Assembly: GCA_965237485.1 (NCBI GenBank)
Contig: CBDEFQ010000010.1
Span: 511,118 to 575,117, forward strand
Reading direction: 5' to 3'
Length of the DNA: 64,000 nt
Origin: JAAELZ01 sp965237485
GTDB lineage: Bacteria > Pseudomonadota > Gammaproteobacteria > Arenicellales > Poriferihabitantaceae
The stretch's first letter is position 1. Every line of letters begins with the position of its first letter. The position numbers were made by a program, and so were the translations under genes. The notes beneath the pieces are model-generated. The model was not told the DNA's origin, did not search any database, and was given only the letters and a program-made list of their open reading frames with translations. Below are positions 1 through 8,401 of the stretch, one piece after another.

Positions 1-104
1 GCATATAGTTCTTGCTGGTCTTGACCAGACTCTTCTTGTGCATAGAGGCTACCTGCTGGCATCAGCATCACCAAAGAAACCGCCAAACATTTTAAATTAT
101 TCAT
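1..104 (-). CDS. Secreted protein, N-terminal part only
   Basis: Only about the first 34 codons are in the window; the gene runs off its left edge. The ATG is followed by a clear signal peptide: short basic start (MNNLK), hydrophobic core (LAVSLVMLMPAGS) and a probable cleavage after LYA, before a Gln/Glu-rich mature start (QEESGQDQQE). It follows the gene at 166..666 on the same strand after about 60 nt, so the small proteins at this edge may be one transcript. Function is not recognisable. Confidence 0.6.
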   Translation of the reverse strand, partial: MNNLKCLAVSLVMLMPAGSLYAQEESGQDQQELY

Positions 105-165
105 CTTGTTTTCCATTAATTAACTTACTTACTTAGGCTTTTATTTACTTATCCCTTCTCAGCAA

Positions 166-666
166 TTATTGCTGCATCAGGCTTTCTATTTCTTGCGGAG
201 TCACACCCGTTTCTCTTTCATAGTTATCTAACATTGATTCTGATAAACCACTCTGCGTTCGAGGTTGATTCAATACTTTCCCCGATGGACTGTCCGGCGA
301 TATCGGCACTTGAGCTGCTAATTGTTTTTCAGAAAGCACCTTTATGCTCTCCAAAACATCATCTAACTTTTCTTGAGATGCCAGCGCAAAGTCTTCTCCT
401 TGCTCTATAACTACGCGATCTTTTAATAAAATCTCCATCTCTTTATGGACCAACTCCATTCGCTTGTCTAAACTTTCAATATCTATAACAGGTATAGGCT
501 CTTCTTTCTTTTCTTTTTCTTTGCTTGCCGTTTCTGGTTGTTCTTTTTTTGTCTCGTTTAGAGAAGCTTCACGGCTCGGTTCCTCTTGCTCATGATAAGA
601 GAAAAGCAACGCACCAACGATCGAAACTATAACTACCCCAGCTCCTATATAGAGTTTCTTATTCAC
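166..666 (-). CDS. Hypothetical membrane-anchored protein with charged linker
   Basis: A 166-residue protein with one N-terminal transmembrane segment (residues about 5-24, Gly/Val/Ile rich) that probably stays as an anchor, since no cleavage motif follows. Next come a Glu/Lys-rich low-complexity linker (about 28-57) and a helical, charged region (about 63-120) ending in the short acidic tail ETGVTPQEIESLMQQ. The topology suggests an inner-membrane protein with a periplasmic domain. It lies between two other small exported proteins on the same strand. I do not recognise the family and assign no function. Confidence 0.55.
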   Translation of the reverse strand: MNKKLYIGAGVVIVSIVGALLFSYHEQEEPSREASLNETKKEQPETASKEKEKKEEPIPVIDIESLDKRMELVHKEMEILLKDRVVIEQGEDFALASQEKLDDVLESIKVLSEKQLAAQVPISPDSPSGKVLNQPRTQSGLSESMLDNYERETGVTPQEIESLMQQ

Positions 667-712
667 AGTCCTATTTCCATTACACAGATAACTAGTAACC
701 CTTAAATGCTAT

Positions 713-1060
713 TTAGTTCTGGTTCCCTATATAACCATTGTATCGATTGATAGCAATATTCTCTTGATCGTCTGCCTCGTCACTTAAACGAAATACTTCA
801 TCGAATATTTCTTGCGCATTTTCTTGCTCTGGGTCAATTCCATTTTGATAATCACTTAAACATTCCCTATAACGAACTATCGACTCCATAAAATGATTCA
901 TCTCAAAATCAAACGTTTCCATTTTCTCTATTTTTGCTTCAATCGAGCTATCATCGCTCTCGATAGGTTTAGGTATAAGCGGAAGACTGCAATTGGAAGT
1001 GGTTTGGCTGACGACACTGACTGAAAACAGCACCAATACTAATAAAACAATAGCTTTCAT
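713..1060 (-). CDS. Small secreted hypothetical protein
   Basis: 115 residues. The N-terminus MKAIVLLVLVLFSVSVVS is a typical signal peptide, with cleavage probably before QTTSNCS. The mature part has two cysteines, at residues about 24 and 67, which could form a disulfide, and is otherwise acidic and predicted helical. It is the first of three small envelope-protein genes on the minus strand (gap to the next about 45 nt). Its upstream side ends within about 40 bp of an IS5-like stub, so its promoter region may have been altered. No family recognised. Confidence 0.5.
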   Translation of the reverse strand: MKAIVLLVLVLFSVSVVSQTTSNCSLPLIPKPIESDDSSIEAKIEKMETFDFEMNHFMESIVRYRECLSDYQNGIDPEQENAQEIFDEVFRLSDEADDQENIAINRYNGYIGNQN

Positions 1061-1100
1061 ATAACAAATTTTGTGGTTATTTTTTTTCGAAGTATATCAC

Positions 1101-1267
1101 GGGCCTGTCGGATAAATAATGGTAAACGTGGGATAATAAGAGCTAATTCAAATGAGTCGTTATTTTGAGCAAAGGTCACCAAAGTCAGCTGTTTCTAACC
1201 TTAGATTCTTTGGTTAGTTCAGAGCACCCCTACCGCAAACTCGATGAGCTATTATGTTTTCGCACAT
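1101..1267 (+). mobile_element. IS5-like element, 5' end remnant
   Basis: The first bases GGGCCTGTCGGATAAATAAT match the terminus of the complete IS5-like copies at 51097..52272 and 59940..61115. From about 1165 a frame reads LSKGHQSQLFLTLDSLVSSE, then HPYRKLDELLCF, the transposase N-terminus. It is clearly diverged from those copies (roughly four bases in five identical by eye), so it is an older relative. The frame stops where the IS256 element starts; no remainder of this element is visible on the far side. Confidence 0.8.
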
Positions 1268-2661
1268 GAGTTATGCCTGAAAGTGGTGTATGGAGTAGTT
1301 GACTAAAAGCGGCGTATCGGGATGAATTGAGTTTACAACAACTTAAACTTCCACAGACATACGCCACTATGAAACAGAATAAAATTATTTCCTTTGAAAA
1401 GCCAGAGCAAAGCATCGATCCGCTGCAAGAATTGATTCGCAATGGCGCCAGGCAACTCATTCAAACCGCGATCGAGAGTGAGTTATCTGAACTGCTGTAT
1501 CGCAATTGTGACAAAGTCTCAGATTCAGGACACGCTGGTGTCGTTCGTAACGGCTATTTGCCAGAACGTGAACTGCAAACCGGGATCGGCCCAGTCAAAG
1601 TACGTATCCCCAAGGTGCGCTCCCGCACTGGAGTACCGATCACCTTTCGATCTGCTTTAGTGCCGCTGTATGTGCGTAAAACGAGAACACTGGAAGCGGC
1701 CTTGCCTTGGCTGTATCTCAAGGGTGTCAGCACTGGAGAAATGGGGGATGCACTGAGCGTGCTAGTGGGTCAATCAGCGACTGGGTTATCATCAGGCACA
1801 GTGAGTAAGCTCAAAGCAACGTGGTCTCAGGAGTACAAGGATTGGAATAGAGAAGGTTTAGATCGAGATCGATGGGTTTATCTATGGGCGGACGGGATAC
1901 ACAGCGGCCTGCGCGGCGATGAGGGCCGGCTCTGTGCCTTAGTTGTCATCGGAGTGAATGAGCGCGGTCACAAGAAATTACTGGCGATTGAAGACGGTGA
2001 GCGAGAGTCTACGCAGAGTTGGCGAGAGGTGTTGTTGGCACTCAAGGAGCGAGGCCTGAATCAACCAGAGCTGGGCATCGGTGATGGTGCTTTAGGCTTT
2101 TGGAATGCCCTGGAAGAAGTCTATCCTGGCACTAAACATCAACGGTGCTGGGTGCATAAAACGGCCAACGTGCTGAACAAGCTGCCTAAATCGGTGCAGC
2201 CCAAAGCAAAAGCAGCTCTGCATAACATTTGGCAGGAAGAAACCAAAGAAGCGGCGCAAAGCACCTATCAATTATTCATTAAAACCTGTCAAGACAAGTA
2301 TCCAAAAGCCACGCAGTGCTTGGAAAAAGATCGCGAAGAGTTAATGACGTTCTACTCGTTCCCTGCCAAGCACTGGATGAGCATACGTACTACGAATCCA
2401 ATTGAATCAACATTCGCGACTATCCGACACCGTACCAAACGATGCAAGGGATGTCTTAGCCGTGATGGCATGTTAAGTATGATGTTCAAGCTGGGTCAGT
2501 GCGCAGAGAAAAAGTGGAACCGAATACGCGGGTTCGCCTATCTAGCAAAAGTGATTCAAGGGGTTCCATTTAAAGATGGAATAGAGCAAACTAATGACTA
2601 CTCAGATCAAACCGAGGCCGCTTGAAGAAAATGCCTCATACACCAGATTCGGGCATAACTC
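1268..2661 (+). mobile_element. IS256-family element, complete (copy A)
   Basis: Imperfect terminal inverted repeats bound the element: GAGTTATGCCTGAAAGTGG on the left and, read inward from the right, GAGTTATGCCCGAATCTGG. One transposase gene lies inside. The expected 8-9 bp target duplication is absent: the left flank is ...TTCGCACAT and the right flank TCGCGAGGG. One side has therefore been rearranged since insertion, in line with the truncated IS5-like stub on the left. Confidence 0.88.
1369..2625 (+). CDS. IS256-family transposase (mutator type)
   Basis: 418 residues, start ATG at MKQNKIISFEKPEQ; a TTG 14 codons upstream is a less likely alternative. The Transposase_mut domain is complete: early RNGYLPERELQTGIGPVKVRIPKVR region, DDE catalytic core with WADGIHSGLRGDEG (first Asp), GIGDGALGFWNALEEVYPG (second Asp) and, near the C-terminus, TTNPIESTFATIRHRT with the catalytic Glu. 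It cuts and pastes the surrounding element. The frame is intact, so the copy is potentially active. A nearly identical copy is at 61119..62375. Confidence 0.92.
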   Translation: MKQNKIISFEKPEQSIDPLQELIRNGARQLIQTAIESELSELLYRNCDKVSDSGHAGVVRNGYLPERELQTGIGPVKVRIPKVRSRTGVPITFRSALVPLYVRKTRTLEAALPWLYLKGVSTGEMGDALSVLVGQSATGLSSGTVSKLKATWSQEYKDWNREGLDRDRWVYLWADGIHSGLRGDEGRLCALVVIGVNERGHKKLLAIEDGERESTQSWREVLLALKERGLNQPELGIGDGALGFWNALEEVYPGTKHQRCWVHKTANVLNKLPKSVQPKAKAALHNIWQEETKEAAQSTYQLFIKTCQDKYPKATQCLEKDREELMTFYSFPAKHWMSIRTTNPIESTFATIRHRTKRCKGCLSRDGMLSMMFKLGQCAEKKWNRIRGFAYLAKVIQGVPFKDGIEQTNDYSDQTEAA

Positions 2662-3022
2662 TCGCGAGGGTAGCGCGGTGATCTTTTCGCCTCTTGCATG
2701 GCACAAAGAGATTGCTTCACTACTTTCGCAATGACTCAGGGTTTTTGGTAGACAGCAGTTGCGATTTGGTAGTGCCGAATGGAGTGTTGCGTTTAAGGTA
2801 GCATTTGCCATAGAGGGCAAATGAGGCGATCCCATAATTAATTTACTTGGAGGAAGAATTGTTGAGCCGTCACCTTAAAAGCCGTACGGGGAAGGGGGAG
2901 CCTGCAGGGCGCGGATGTATGAGCAAACGGTTTTGGTTACTTTTTCCAAGAAAAAAGTGACTCGCTGAGGGGGCTAAACCCACCATTAAAGAAACACTCG
3001 ACTACCGTAATTTTCCATGATT
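2662..3022. other. Intergenic stretch with degenerate repeat-like sequence, no gene seen
   Basis: No convincing coding frame. About 2710-2735 resembles the widespread ATTGCTTCAC...GCAATGA intergenic repeats, and about 2920-2965 (GAGCAAACGGTTTTGGTTAC, then TTTTTCCAAGAAAAAAG) looks like a degraded repeat unit. The short frames here lack ribosome sites and family resemblance. Confidence 0.4.
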
Positions 3023-4513
3023 TTAAAACTCAGATGAATGTTGCTTATGTATAACTTCAAGGTAAATATAAAAATCCTCTATGCCTTCGAATGTCTCTCG
3101 CCAAAGCTTTACAGTCGCTTGGTCAAACTCGGTAGTTGATCCCTCATCAATTTGGAACGTTTCATCAGCTTTGTCTACTTTTGAGAGGTTCAACTTAGTA
3201 ATCAGCTCCATCATAATGGTATTTATATAAATCTCTGCATCTTCTTCGTTTTTCTCATTCCAAATGTCAAACGTAAGTTTTAATTTAGTTACAGTGCTCT
3301 CAACGCCTACTATATAGTAAGAAACTTTGTTTGCTAAAATTTCGTCATCCATATCAACATATCCCGACGACGCCCACCATTCATTACCCACTGTTGGATG
3401 ATATATGTTTGTGGCGAGCCCGTAGTCTGTAAGATAACGTGCTGTCTCATATGGACTCCACCCTTCGGCTATATCCACTTTTACTGGAGTTAATGATTTG
3501 CGGTAAATTTGCTTGTACTCCCTTATCGATTTCTCGACATCTCTATTTGTTTTAACCTCAAACCACGTAAGACTAGTTAGCCAATCTTGCAATCGTTTTA
3601 CACGGAAATTAAAAGCGATAACTGCACTAAACTTAGCGCATAAACACACGTCTTCGTCCTCTACAAATGAACTTAGCCTAGTAAAAGCATTTCCATATTT
3701 TGCGTAGAGGTACAATCCATATATAAAGGGAAGATATAAAAGCGATAAAACTGGTGGCAAACTAAAATCTGCTAACGTACTTAGCTGTGCAAATTGACCA
3801 AGCTTAGTTACAAGCTGATACGACGCTCGTAATAACAGAAATGCACCTAACCCATAAACCTAGATAAATCAGTTAAAACACGAAAGTCCATGCAAGCTCT
3901 TGATGCACCTAGCAAAATCAAAAAAAACCTTATCACCAATAAGGTGACCGCGACTTTTTTGATTTCACTATGCACTTCAATTGCTTACATGTCTTTTCCG
4001 CGTTTAACTGATTTATCTAGGATAAAGCACCCACTCAAAAACTTTCTTCCCAACGCTAAGATTCTTATCCCGCTCTGCTACTGCAATCCCAACCGCTAAA
4101 AATGTAGCCACAGGCAGTAATATCATTTCCGCAACAAGGCTAAATGGGAAAAAGTCGATTACGAATTCAATAAATACAATCAACCTCAAATTATCTTTAA
4201 TTAGCTACTGCAGGAGTGGAGTCGTATCATCAGCATCTGTTGCGCGACCGGTCGACATAAGGGCAACTGTGAAGAACCAAAATAGTGAATTTTTTACCTG
4301 CCCAAAATTCCAATAATTATAAGAATAAAGGATAGCGAGCATTCCAAAAACATAGGTTACACAAAGTAAAAATAGCTTTGCTAAGGTCGGTTGCATAAGC
4401 GCACCAAACACCCCGAATAGTGATCTGCGTAAATCCTTGTTTAGTACCAATACTATCGCGATTATTACTAACCAACATAGTAGTGCCAACTCTCTATTAT
4501 TTAGAATTTCCAT
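3023..4513 (-). pseudogene. Multi-pass membrane protein gene, broken by a stop codon and a MITE
   Basis: Reading on the minus strand, the gene starts at MEILNNRELALLCWLVIIAI (an ATG 12 codons further upstream is possible), has several hydrophobic segments and reaches TPLLQ followed by TAG. The same frame then continues as LIKDNLRLIVFIEFVIDFF and runs to WVLY, where the 163-bp MITE lies. Across the MITE the frame resumes as GLGAFLLLRASYQLVTKLGQ, then LPPVLSLLYLPFIYGLYLYA and a soluble C-terminal part ending HKQHSSEF. Removing the MITE and one ATAAA copy fuses the two parts exactly in frame. So one membrane-protein gene carries an amber nonsense codon and a MITE. The arrangement recalls a widespread uncharacterised membrane family; function unknown. 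Confidence 0.8.
3859..4021. mobile_element. 163-bp MITE (copy A), IS1380-like termini
   Basis: Perfect 19-bp terminal inverted repeats (CCTAGATAAATCAGTTAAA) are flanked by a 5-bp direct target duplication ATAAA on both sides. The interior is non-coding and holds a small hairpin (ACCTTATCACCAATAAGGT). A second copy at 46061..46222 differs mainly by one A in an A-run and has its own duplication. The terminus agrees at 17 of 19 positions with the left end of the IS1380 elements in this window (CCTAGAAAAATCAGTTGAA), which also make a 5-bp duplication, so an IS1380-type transposase probably moves it. Confidence 0.9.
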
Positions 4514-4606
4514 TTCATTGTGCGAATGAATACCCTCTTTAGGGTTCAAAGAACAAATTGCTTAATTGCAGCATTCAGCAATAACTTTCTCAATCAAATT
4601 AAAATC

Positions 4607-5047
4607 CTACCACTCCCCCACATTCTCCATAGAAACCCAAGGCTCAACTAACTTCAAACTCTCGCCCTTCTGCAATAACTCAATAGAAATATTATCCGGC
4701 GACCGAACAAACGCCATATGTCCATCTTTAGGCGGTCGGTTAATGGTTACACCTGCATCCATTAATTTCTGGCAGGCTTCGTAGATATTATCTACCTCGT
4801 AAGCTAAGTGTCCAAAATTTCGACCGCCGCCATAGTCTTCAGTATCCCAGTTATACGTCAGCTCTATTACTGGCGCAGCTTTTTCCTTGGCGGTAGCCAC
4901 ATCTTCAGCGGCGGCCAAAAATACTAATGTGAAACGGCCGTTCTCGTAGTCATATCTTCTGGTTTCTACCAAGCCCAGGTGATCGCAATAAAAGGCTAAA
5001 GAGGCATTGAGGTCTTTCACTCGGACCATAGTGTGTAGATATCTCAT
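4607..5047 (-). CDS. VOC-family protein, glyoxalase I-like
   Basis: 146 residues from ATG (MRYLHTMVRVKDLNASLAFY). This is the vicinal oxygen chelate fold of lactoylglutathione lyase: two beta-alpha-beta-beta-beta modules, with probable metal ligands His (RYLHTMVRV), Glu (PVIELTYN), His (FGHLAYEV) and Glu (NISIELLQK). GloA uses these four residues to bind Zn or Ni and isomerise the methylglyoxal-glutathione hemithioacetal. It is the last gene of the mttB-xre-dmgdh operon, 66 nt after the flavoprotein stop. That position leaves room for a role in handling aldehyde-glutathione adducts from demethylation rather than housekeeping methylglyoxal removal. Confidence 0.82.
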   Translation of the reverse strand: MRYLHTMVRVKDLNASLAFYCDHLGLVETRRYDYENGRFTLVFLAAAEDVATAKEKAAPVIELTYNWDTEDYGGGRNFGHLAYEVDNIYEACQKLMDAGVTINRPPKDGHMAFVRSPDNISIELLQKGESLKLVEPWVSMENVGEW

Positions 5048-5113
5048 CAAACAAATAATTAGTGGTGCTGACAGCCACCAGCTTAACTCACTGCCACATC
5101 AGATTAAAGGTGT

Positions 5114-7531
5114 CTAGGACCGCATTCTTGAAAACTCGGGGTCAAACAAAGGCTGCGTATAAAGTTGGGCTGGGTAACGTTCGCCCAAAATTTCGATGTC
5201 TACTTGCTTCCCTTCCGACGCATGTTCTACAGGTAGGAACCCGTAGGCAACGCTCTTTTCACTATAATGCGCATAGCCGCCAGAGGTGATAAAACCCACT
5301 ACTTCATCAGCTATCCAGATGGGTTCATCAGCGACCACATCGGCATCGTCTACTTCTACAGTAAAAGTGCAGAGGATTCGCTCAGCACCTTTTTCTTTAT
5401 CCGCAAGTGCAGCTGCTTTACCAATAAATTCCGCCTTTTTGTTATACGCAATAAAGCGACCTAGGCCCGTTTCTAACGGAGTATACTCTGGTTTATATTC
5501 ACGCATCCAAGAACCAAAAGATTTTTCTAAGCGTAAGCTCATCATCGCACGCATACCAAAAGGCCTTAGCCCAAAAGCCTCACCAGCTTTTGTTAATAAA
5601 TCATAAAGCGCAACTTGGTGCTTAGACGGCACGTAAATTTCGTAACCTAAATCGCCGGTGTATGAAACTCTTTGCACAATGGCATCTAAAGTGCCTAATT
5701 CCAGATACTTCAGTGTCATAAATTTAAACGCATCATGCGATACGTCTTGCCGTGACACCGCTTGTAGTAATTCTCTGGCTTTGGGCCCCGCTATTTGAAA
5801 ACCAATTCGCTCATTAGAAATATTTTCAATCGTCACCCCTGCTTCGGGTAGATACTGTTCAAACCAACGTTGGTGGTAAGCTTGAGAACCATAAGACGCA
5901 GTTAGCTGATATTCTTGCTCGCCCAGCATGGAAACCGTGAAATCACCTACTAGCCTGCCACTCGGGCTAAGCATCGGACAAAGCGTTAGGCAGTGTAGCT
6001 TGGGCATTCTGCCAGCCATAATTTTATCTAGGTAAGCTCTGGCGCCTTCGCCTGTTACTAGAAATTTACTGAAGTTGTGTACTTCATTAATACCCACACT
6101 TGTTCTTACCGCACGACATTCTTCACCGACCCTTTTAAACGCATTAGAACGCCTTAGGCTTGGAATTTCGTATGTGGTTTCCCCATCGGTTGCGAAATAA
6201 TTCACATGCTCCATTCCATACCCTGAGCCAAAAACCGCATTTTGTGCTTTCCATATTCCATAGGCGGGTGTGGTATTAAAAGGCCTGCCCGCGGGGAGTT
6301 CTTCGTTAGGGTAGGTCATGGAAAAGCGCTTTTGGTAATTTTCGGTTACCTTAATACGGGTGTAGGGCTTGGTGCAGTAATCACCAAATCGTGCGACGTC
6401 CATCGCCATAATATTGCTAGAAGGCTCACCGTGTATCATCCATTCTGCTAGGCTCAAACCGACACCACCGCCTTGGCTAAAACCTGCCATCACTCCGCAA
6501 GCCGACCAGTAGTTACGCAGACCGGGCACGGGGCCAACCAAAGGGTTGCCATCAGGCGCAAAGGTAAACGGGCCATTAATAATGGTTTTGATTCCCGCCT
6601 TTTCTAGCACTGGATAGCGTTTAAAGGCGATGGTCAATGAATCTCCGATGCGGTCTAAATTATTCTCTAACAACTCGTGCCCGAATTCCCATGGCGTACC
6701 ATCCACCGCCCATGGATCGCATTGTTGTTCGTAGAAGCCAATCACTAGTCCTTGGCGTTCTTGGCGAAGATAGCTCTCGCCTTCAGGGTCAAGAACATGT
6801 GGTAGCTCTTTTTCCAAAATAGCCACTTCTGGTATTGTTTCAGTCGCTAAATATTGATGCTCCATGGGGTGCAGAGGTAAGTTTATACCGACCATTTCAC
6901 CTACTTCACGTGCCCAGAGGCCAGCAGCATTTACAACGTGCTCCGCTATCATCGATCCTTGCTCTGTTATAATTTCCCAACTGCCATCGGGCTGCGGATT
7001 GAGCGCACTGACTGGGTTTCGCAGTATGATCTCAGCACCACCCATTTGCGCGGCCTTAGCATAGGCGTGGGTTGTGCCTGATGGGTCCAAATGACCATCC
7101 AAGGGTACGTACATACCGCCGATAATACCGTCGGTATTGGTTATCGGTGATAACTCTCGAATTTCTGCTGGCGTCACTAGGTGAGAATCTACACCCATAT
7201 AATTGTGCTTAGCGCGTTCTGCCTTCAAAAAATCCATGCGGTCATTATTAGCTGCAAGCGAAATGCCGCCGACATGATGCAAACCGCAGTTCTGCCCCGA
7301 AATTTTCTCGAGTTCATCATACAAACCAATGGTGTAGCTTTGCAGCGCAGCAATATCAGTGTCTGAATTAAGCGTATGAAATCCTCCTGCGGCGTGCCAT
7401 GTAGAACCCGATGTCAACTCCGAACGCTCTATCAAACAAACGTCTTTCCAGCCCAACTTGGTTAAGTGATAAAGAACGCTACAACCGACAACACCACCAC
7501 CAATCACGGCTACTTGAGTATGAGATTTCAT
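5114..7531 (-). CDS. Dimethylglycine dehydrogenase-like FAD/folate oxidoreductase
   Basis: 805 residues, the usual length for the DMGDH/sarcosine dehydrogenase family. The N-terminal DAO half has the dinucleotide motif GGGVVG (residues 11-16), the ribose-binding Glu at 35 (LIER) and STWHAAGG, whose His46 is where family members attach FAD covalently. From about residue 430 the C-terminal half is a GcvT-like folate-binding module. Members oxidatively N-demethylate amino acids such as dimethylglycine or sarcosine and pass the C1 unit to tetrahydrofolate. The start ATG overlaps the XRE stop (TAATG), indicating translational coupling. The substrate is inferred from family and context; a different N-methyl amine is possible. 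Confidence 0.85.
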   Translation of the reverse strand: MKSHTQVAVIGGGVVGCSVLYHLTKLGWKDVCLIERSELTSGSTWHAAGGFHTLNSDTDIAALQSYTIGLYDELEKISGQNCGLHHVGGISLAANNDRMDFLKAERAKHNYMGVDSHLVTPAEIRELSPITNTDGIIGGMYVPLDGHLDPSGTTHAYAKAAQMGGAEIILRNPVSALNPQPDGSWEIITEQGSMIAEHVVNAAGLWAREVGEMVGINLPLHPMEHQYLATETIPEVAILEKELPHVLDPEGESYLRQERQGLVIGFYEQQCDPWAVDGTPWEFGHELLENNLDRIGDSLTIAFKRYPVLEKAGIKTIINGPFTFAPDGNPLVGPVPGLRNYWSACGVMAGFSQGGGVGLSLAEWMIHGEPSSNIMAMDVARFGDYCTKPYTRIKVTENYQKRFSMTYPNEELPAGRPFNTTPAYGIWKAQNAVFGSGYGMEHVNYFATDGETTYEIPSLRRSNAFKRVGEECRAVRTSVGINEVHNFSKFLVTGEGARAYLDKIMAGRMPKLHCLTLCPMLSPSGRLVGDFTVSMLGEQEYQLTASYGSQAYHQRWFEQYLPEAGVTIENISNERIGFQIAGPKARELLQAVSRQDVSHDAFKFMTLKYLELGTLDAIVQRVSYTGDLGYEIYVPSKHQVALYDLLTKAGEAFGLRPFGMRAMMSLRLEKSFGSWMREYKPEYTPLETGLGRFIAYNKKAEFIGKAAALADKEKGAERILCTFTVEVDDADVVADEPIWIADEVVGFITSGGYAHYSEKSVAYGFLPVEHASEGKQVDIEILGERYPAQLYTQPLFDPEFSRMRS

Positions 7532-8385
7532 TACGCTATTTCTTTAATTAAATTTTCTAAGGTTGTTTTAACTTCGTGTGGATGCACTACAGCATTTCGT
7601 ATAAGTTCGTTAAAGCGCTTACTCAATAAGCGAATATTTTCGGCACTGTTAAGCACTAAGCAGTGTTGACCTAAAAACACCACCGCACGCACTGGCCCGA
7701 AAATAGTAAAGGGCACGGTGTATAGTTCGCGTCCGTCGAACATAAACCACCGAAACCGTGGATAGAGTTCTTCAATCAATTCGATAGCATGCTCGAGCTG
7801 CTTTTTGCGTATTTTAGCGGGTAAATCTCTCCAAACGCCTTCGCCTCGAGCAAAACTTTGGAGCTCTTGTATAGATTGTACCGCTTCTAGTTCGCCCTTA
7901 TTTTGGCGCAATTGGGCCAATAACAACCGGCTTTCAGTGACGATTTGATCGGTTTTGCCAGTGCCATAACGTCGAAACTCGTAACTGGTGACCGCAGCAA
8001 TTTTTAGTAAGTCGGGTAAGGTGCTGGGGATATACCGCACCTTGTAATCTTGTGCTTCACGGTGCCAGCGCATAAACCGTTTGTTAAACCCTGTTTCACG
8101 ATATTCCTCAATTTCCAGTGGCCCCGCCACTAGTTTGGTGTCTACCGGACCTTCTTGAGTCAATCCCAGTAGCCAATCCACACTCACGCTGTATTTCTCT
8201 GCTATTGAGGCGATGGTGTCAGCACGCGGTAAACGCAGACTCTTATCAGACAACAACTGTGATAGCGTAGAACGGTCAACTCCAATTGATTCGGCAAACT
8301 TTGACGGATTGAGTTGGCTTTGGGTAATGACTTGACCAATTCGGTCACGAAATAAAACGACTCTTTGCGCGTAATTCATTCCCAT
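7531..8385 (-). CDS. XRE-family transcriptional regulator with C-terminal sensing region
   Basis: 284 residues. An N-terminal helix-turn-helix (about 18-72: QSQLNPSKFAESIGVDRSTL...LPRADTIASIAEKYSVSVDW) is typical of Cro/CI-type DNA-binding domains. About 200 further residues have no recognised fold from sequence and presumably bind a ligand. The gene sits between the mttB-like gene (16 nt upstream) and the dmgdh-like gene (1-nt overlap), so it is translated with them and probably controls this operon and perhaps the divergent one. The start at MGMNYAQ could instead be the second Met. Confidence 0.85.
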   Translation of the reverse strand: MGMNYAQRVVLFRDRIGQVITQSQLNPSKFAESIGVDRSTLSQLLSDKSLRLPRADTIASIAEKYSVSVDWLLGLTQEGPVDTKLVAGPLEIEEYRETGFNKRFMRWHREAQDYKVRYIPSTLPDLLKIAAVTSYEFRRYGTGKTDQIVTESRLLLAQLRQNKGELEAVQSIQELQSFARGEGVWRDLPAKIRKKQLEHAIELIEELYPRFRWFMFDGRELYTVPFTIFGPVRAVVFLGQHCLVLNSAENIRLLSKRFNELIRNAVVHPHEVKTTLENLIKEIA

Positions 8386-8401
8386 TTAATAACTCGCTGG
8401 C

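Noticed and set aside
2602..2835. 77-codon minus-strand frame after IS256 copy A
   Set aside because: It spans the IS end and degenerate intergenic repeat; composition is not protein-like.
3890..4099. 69-codon frame across the MITE
   Set aside because: It starts inside the MITE and continues into antisense membrane-gene sequence; it is a product of the insertion.
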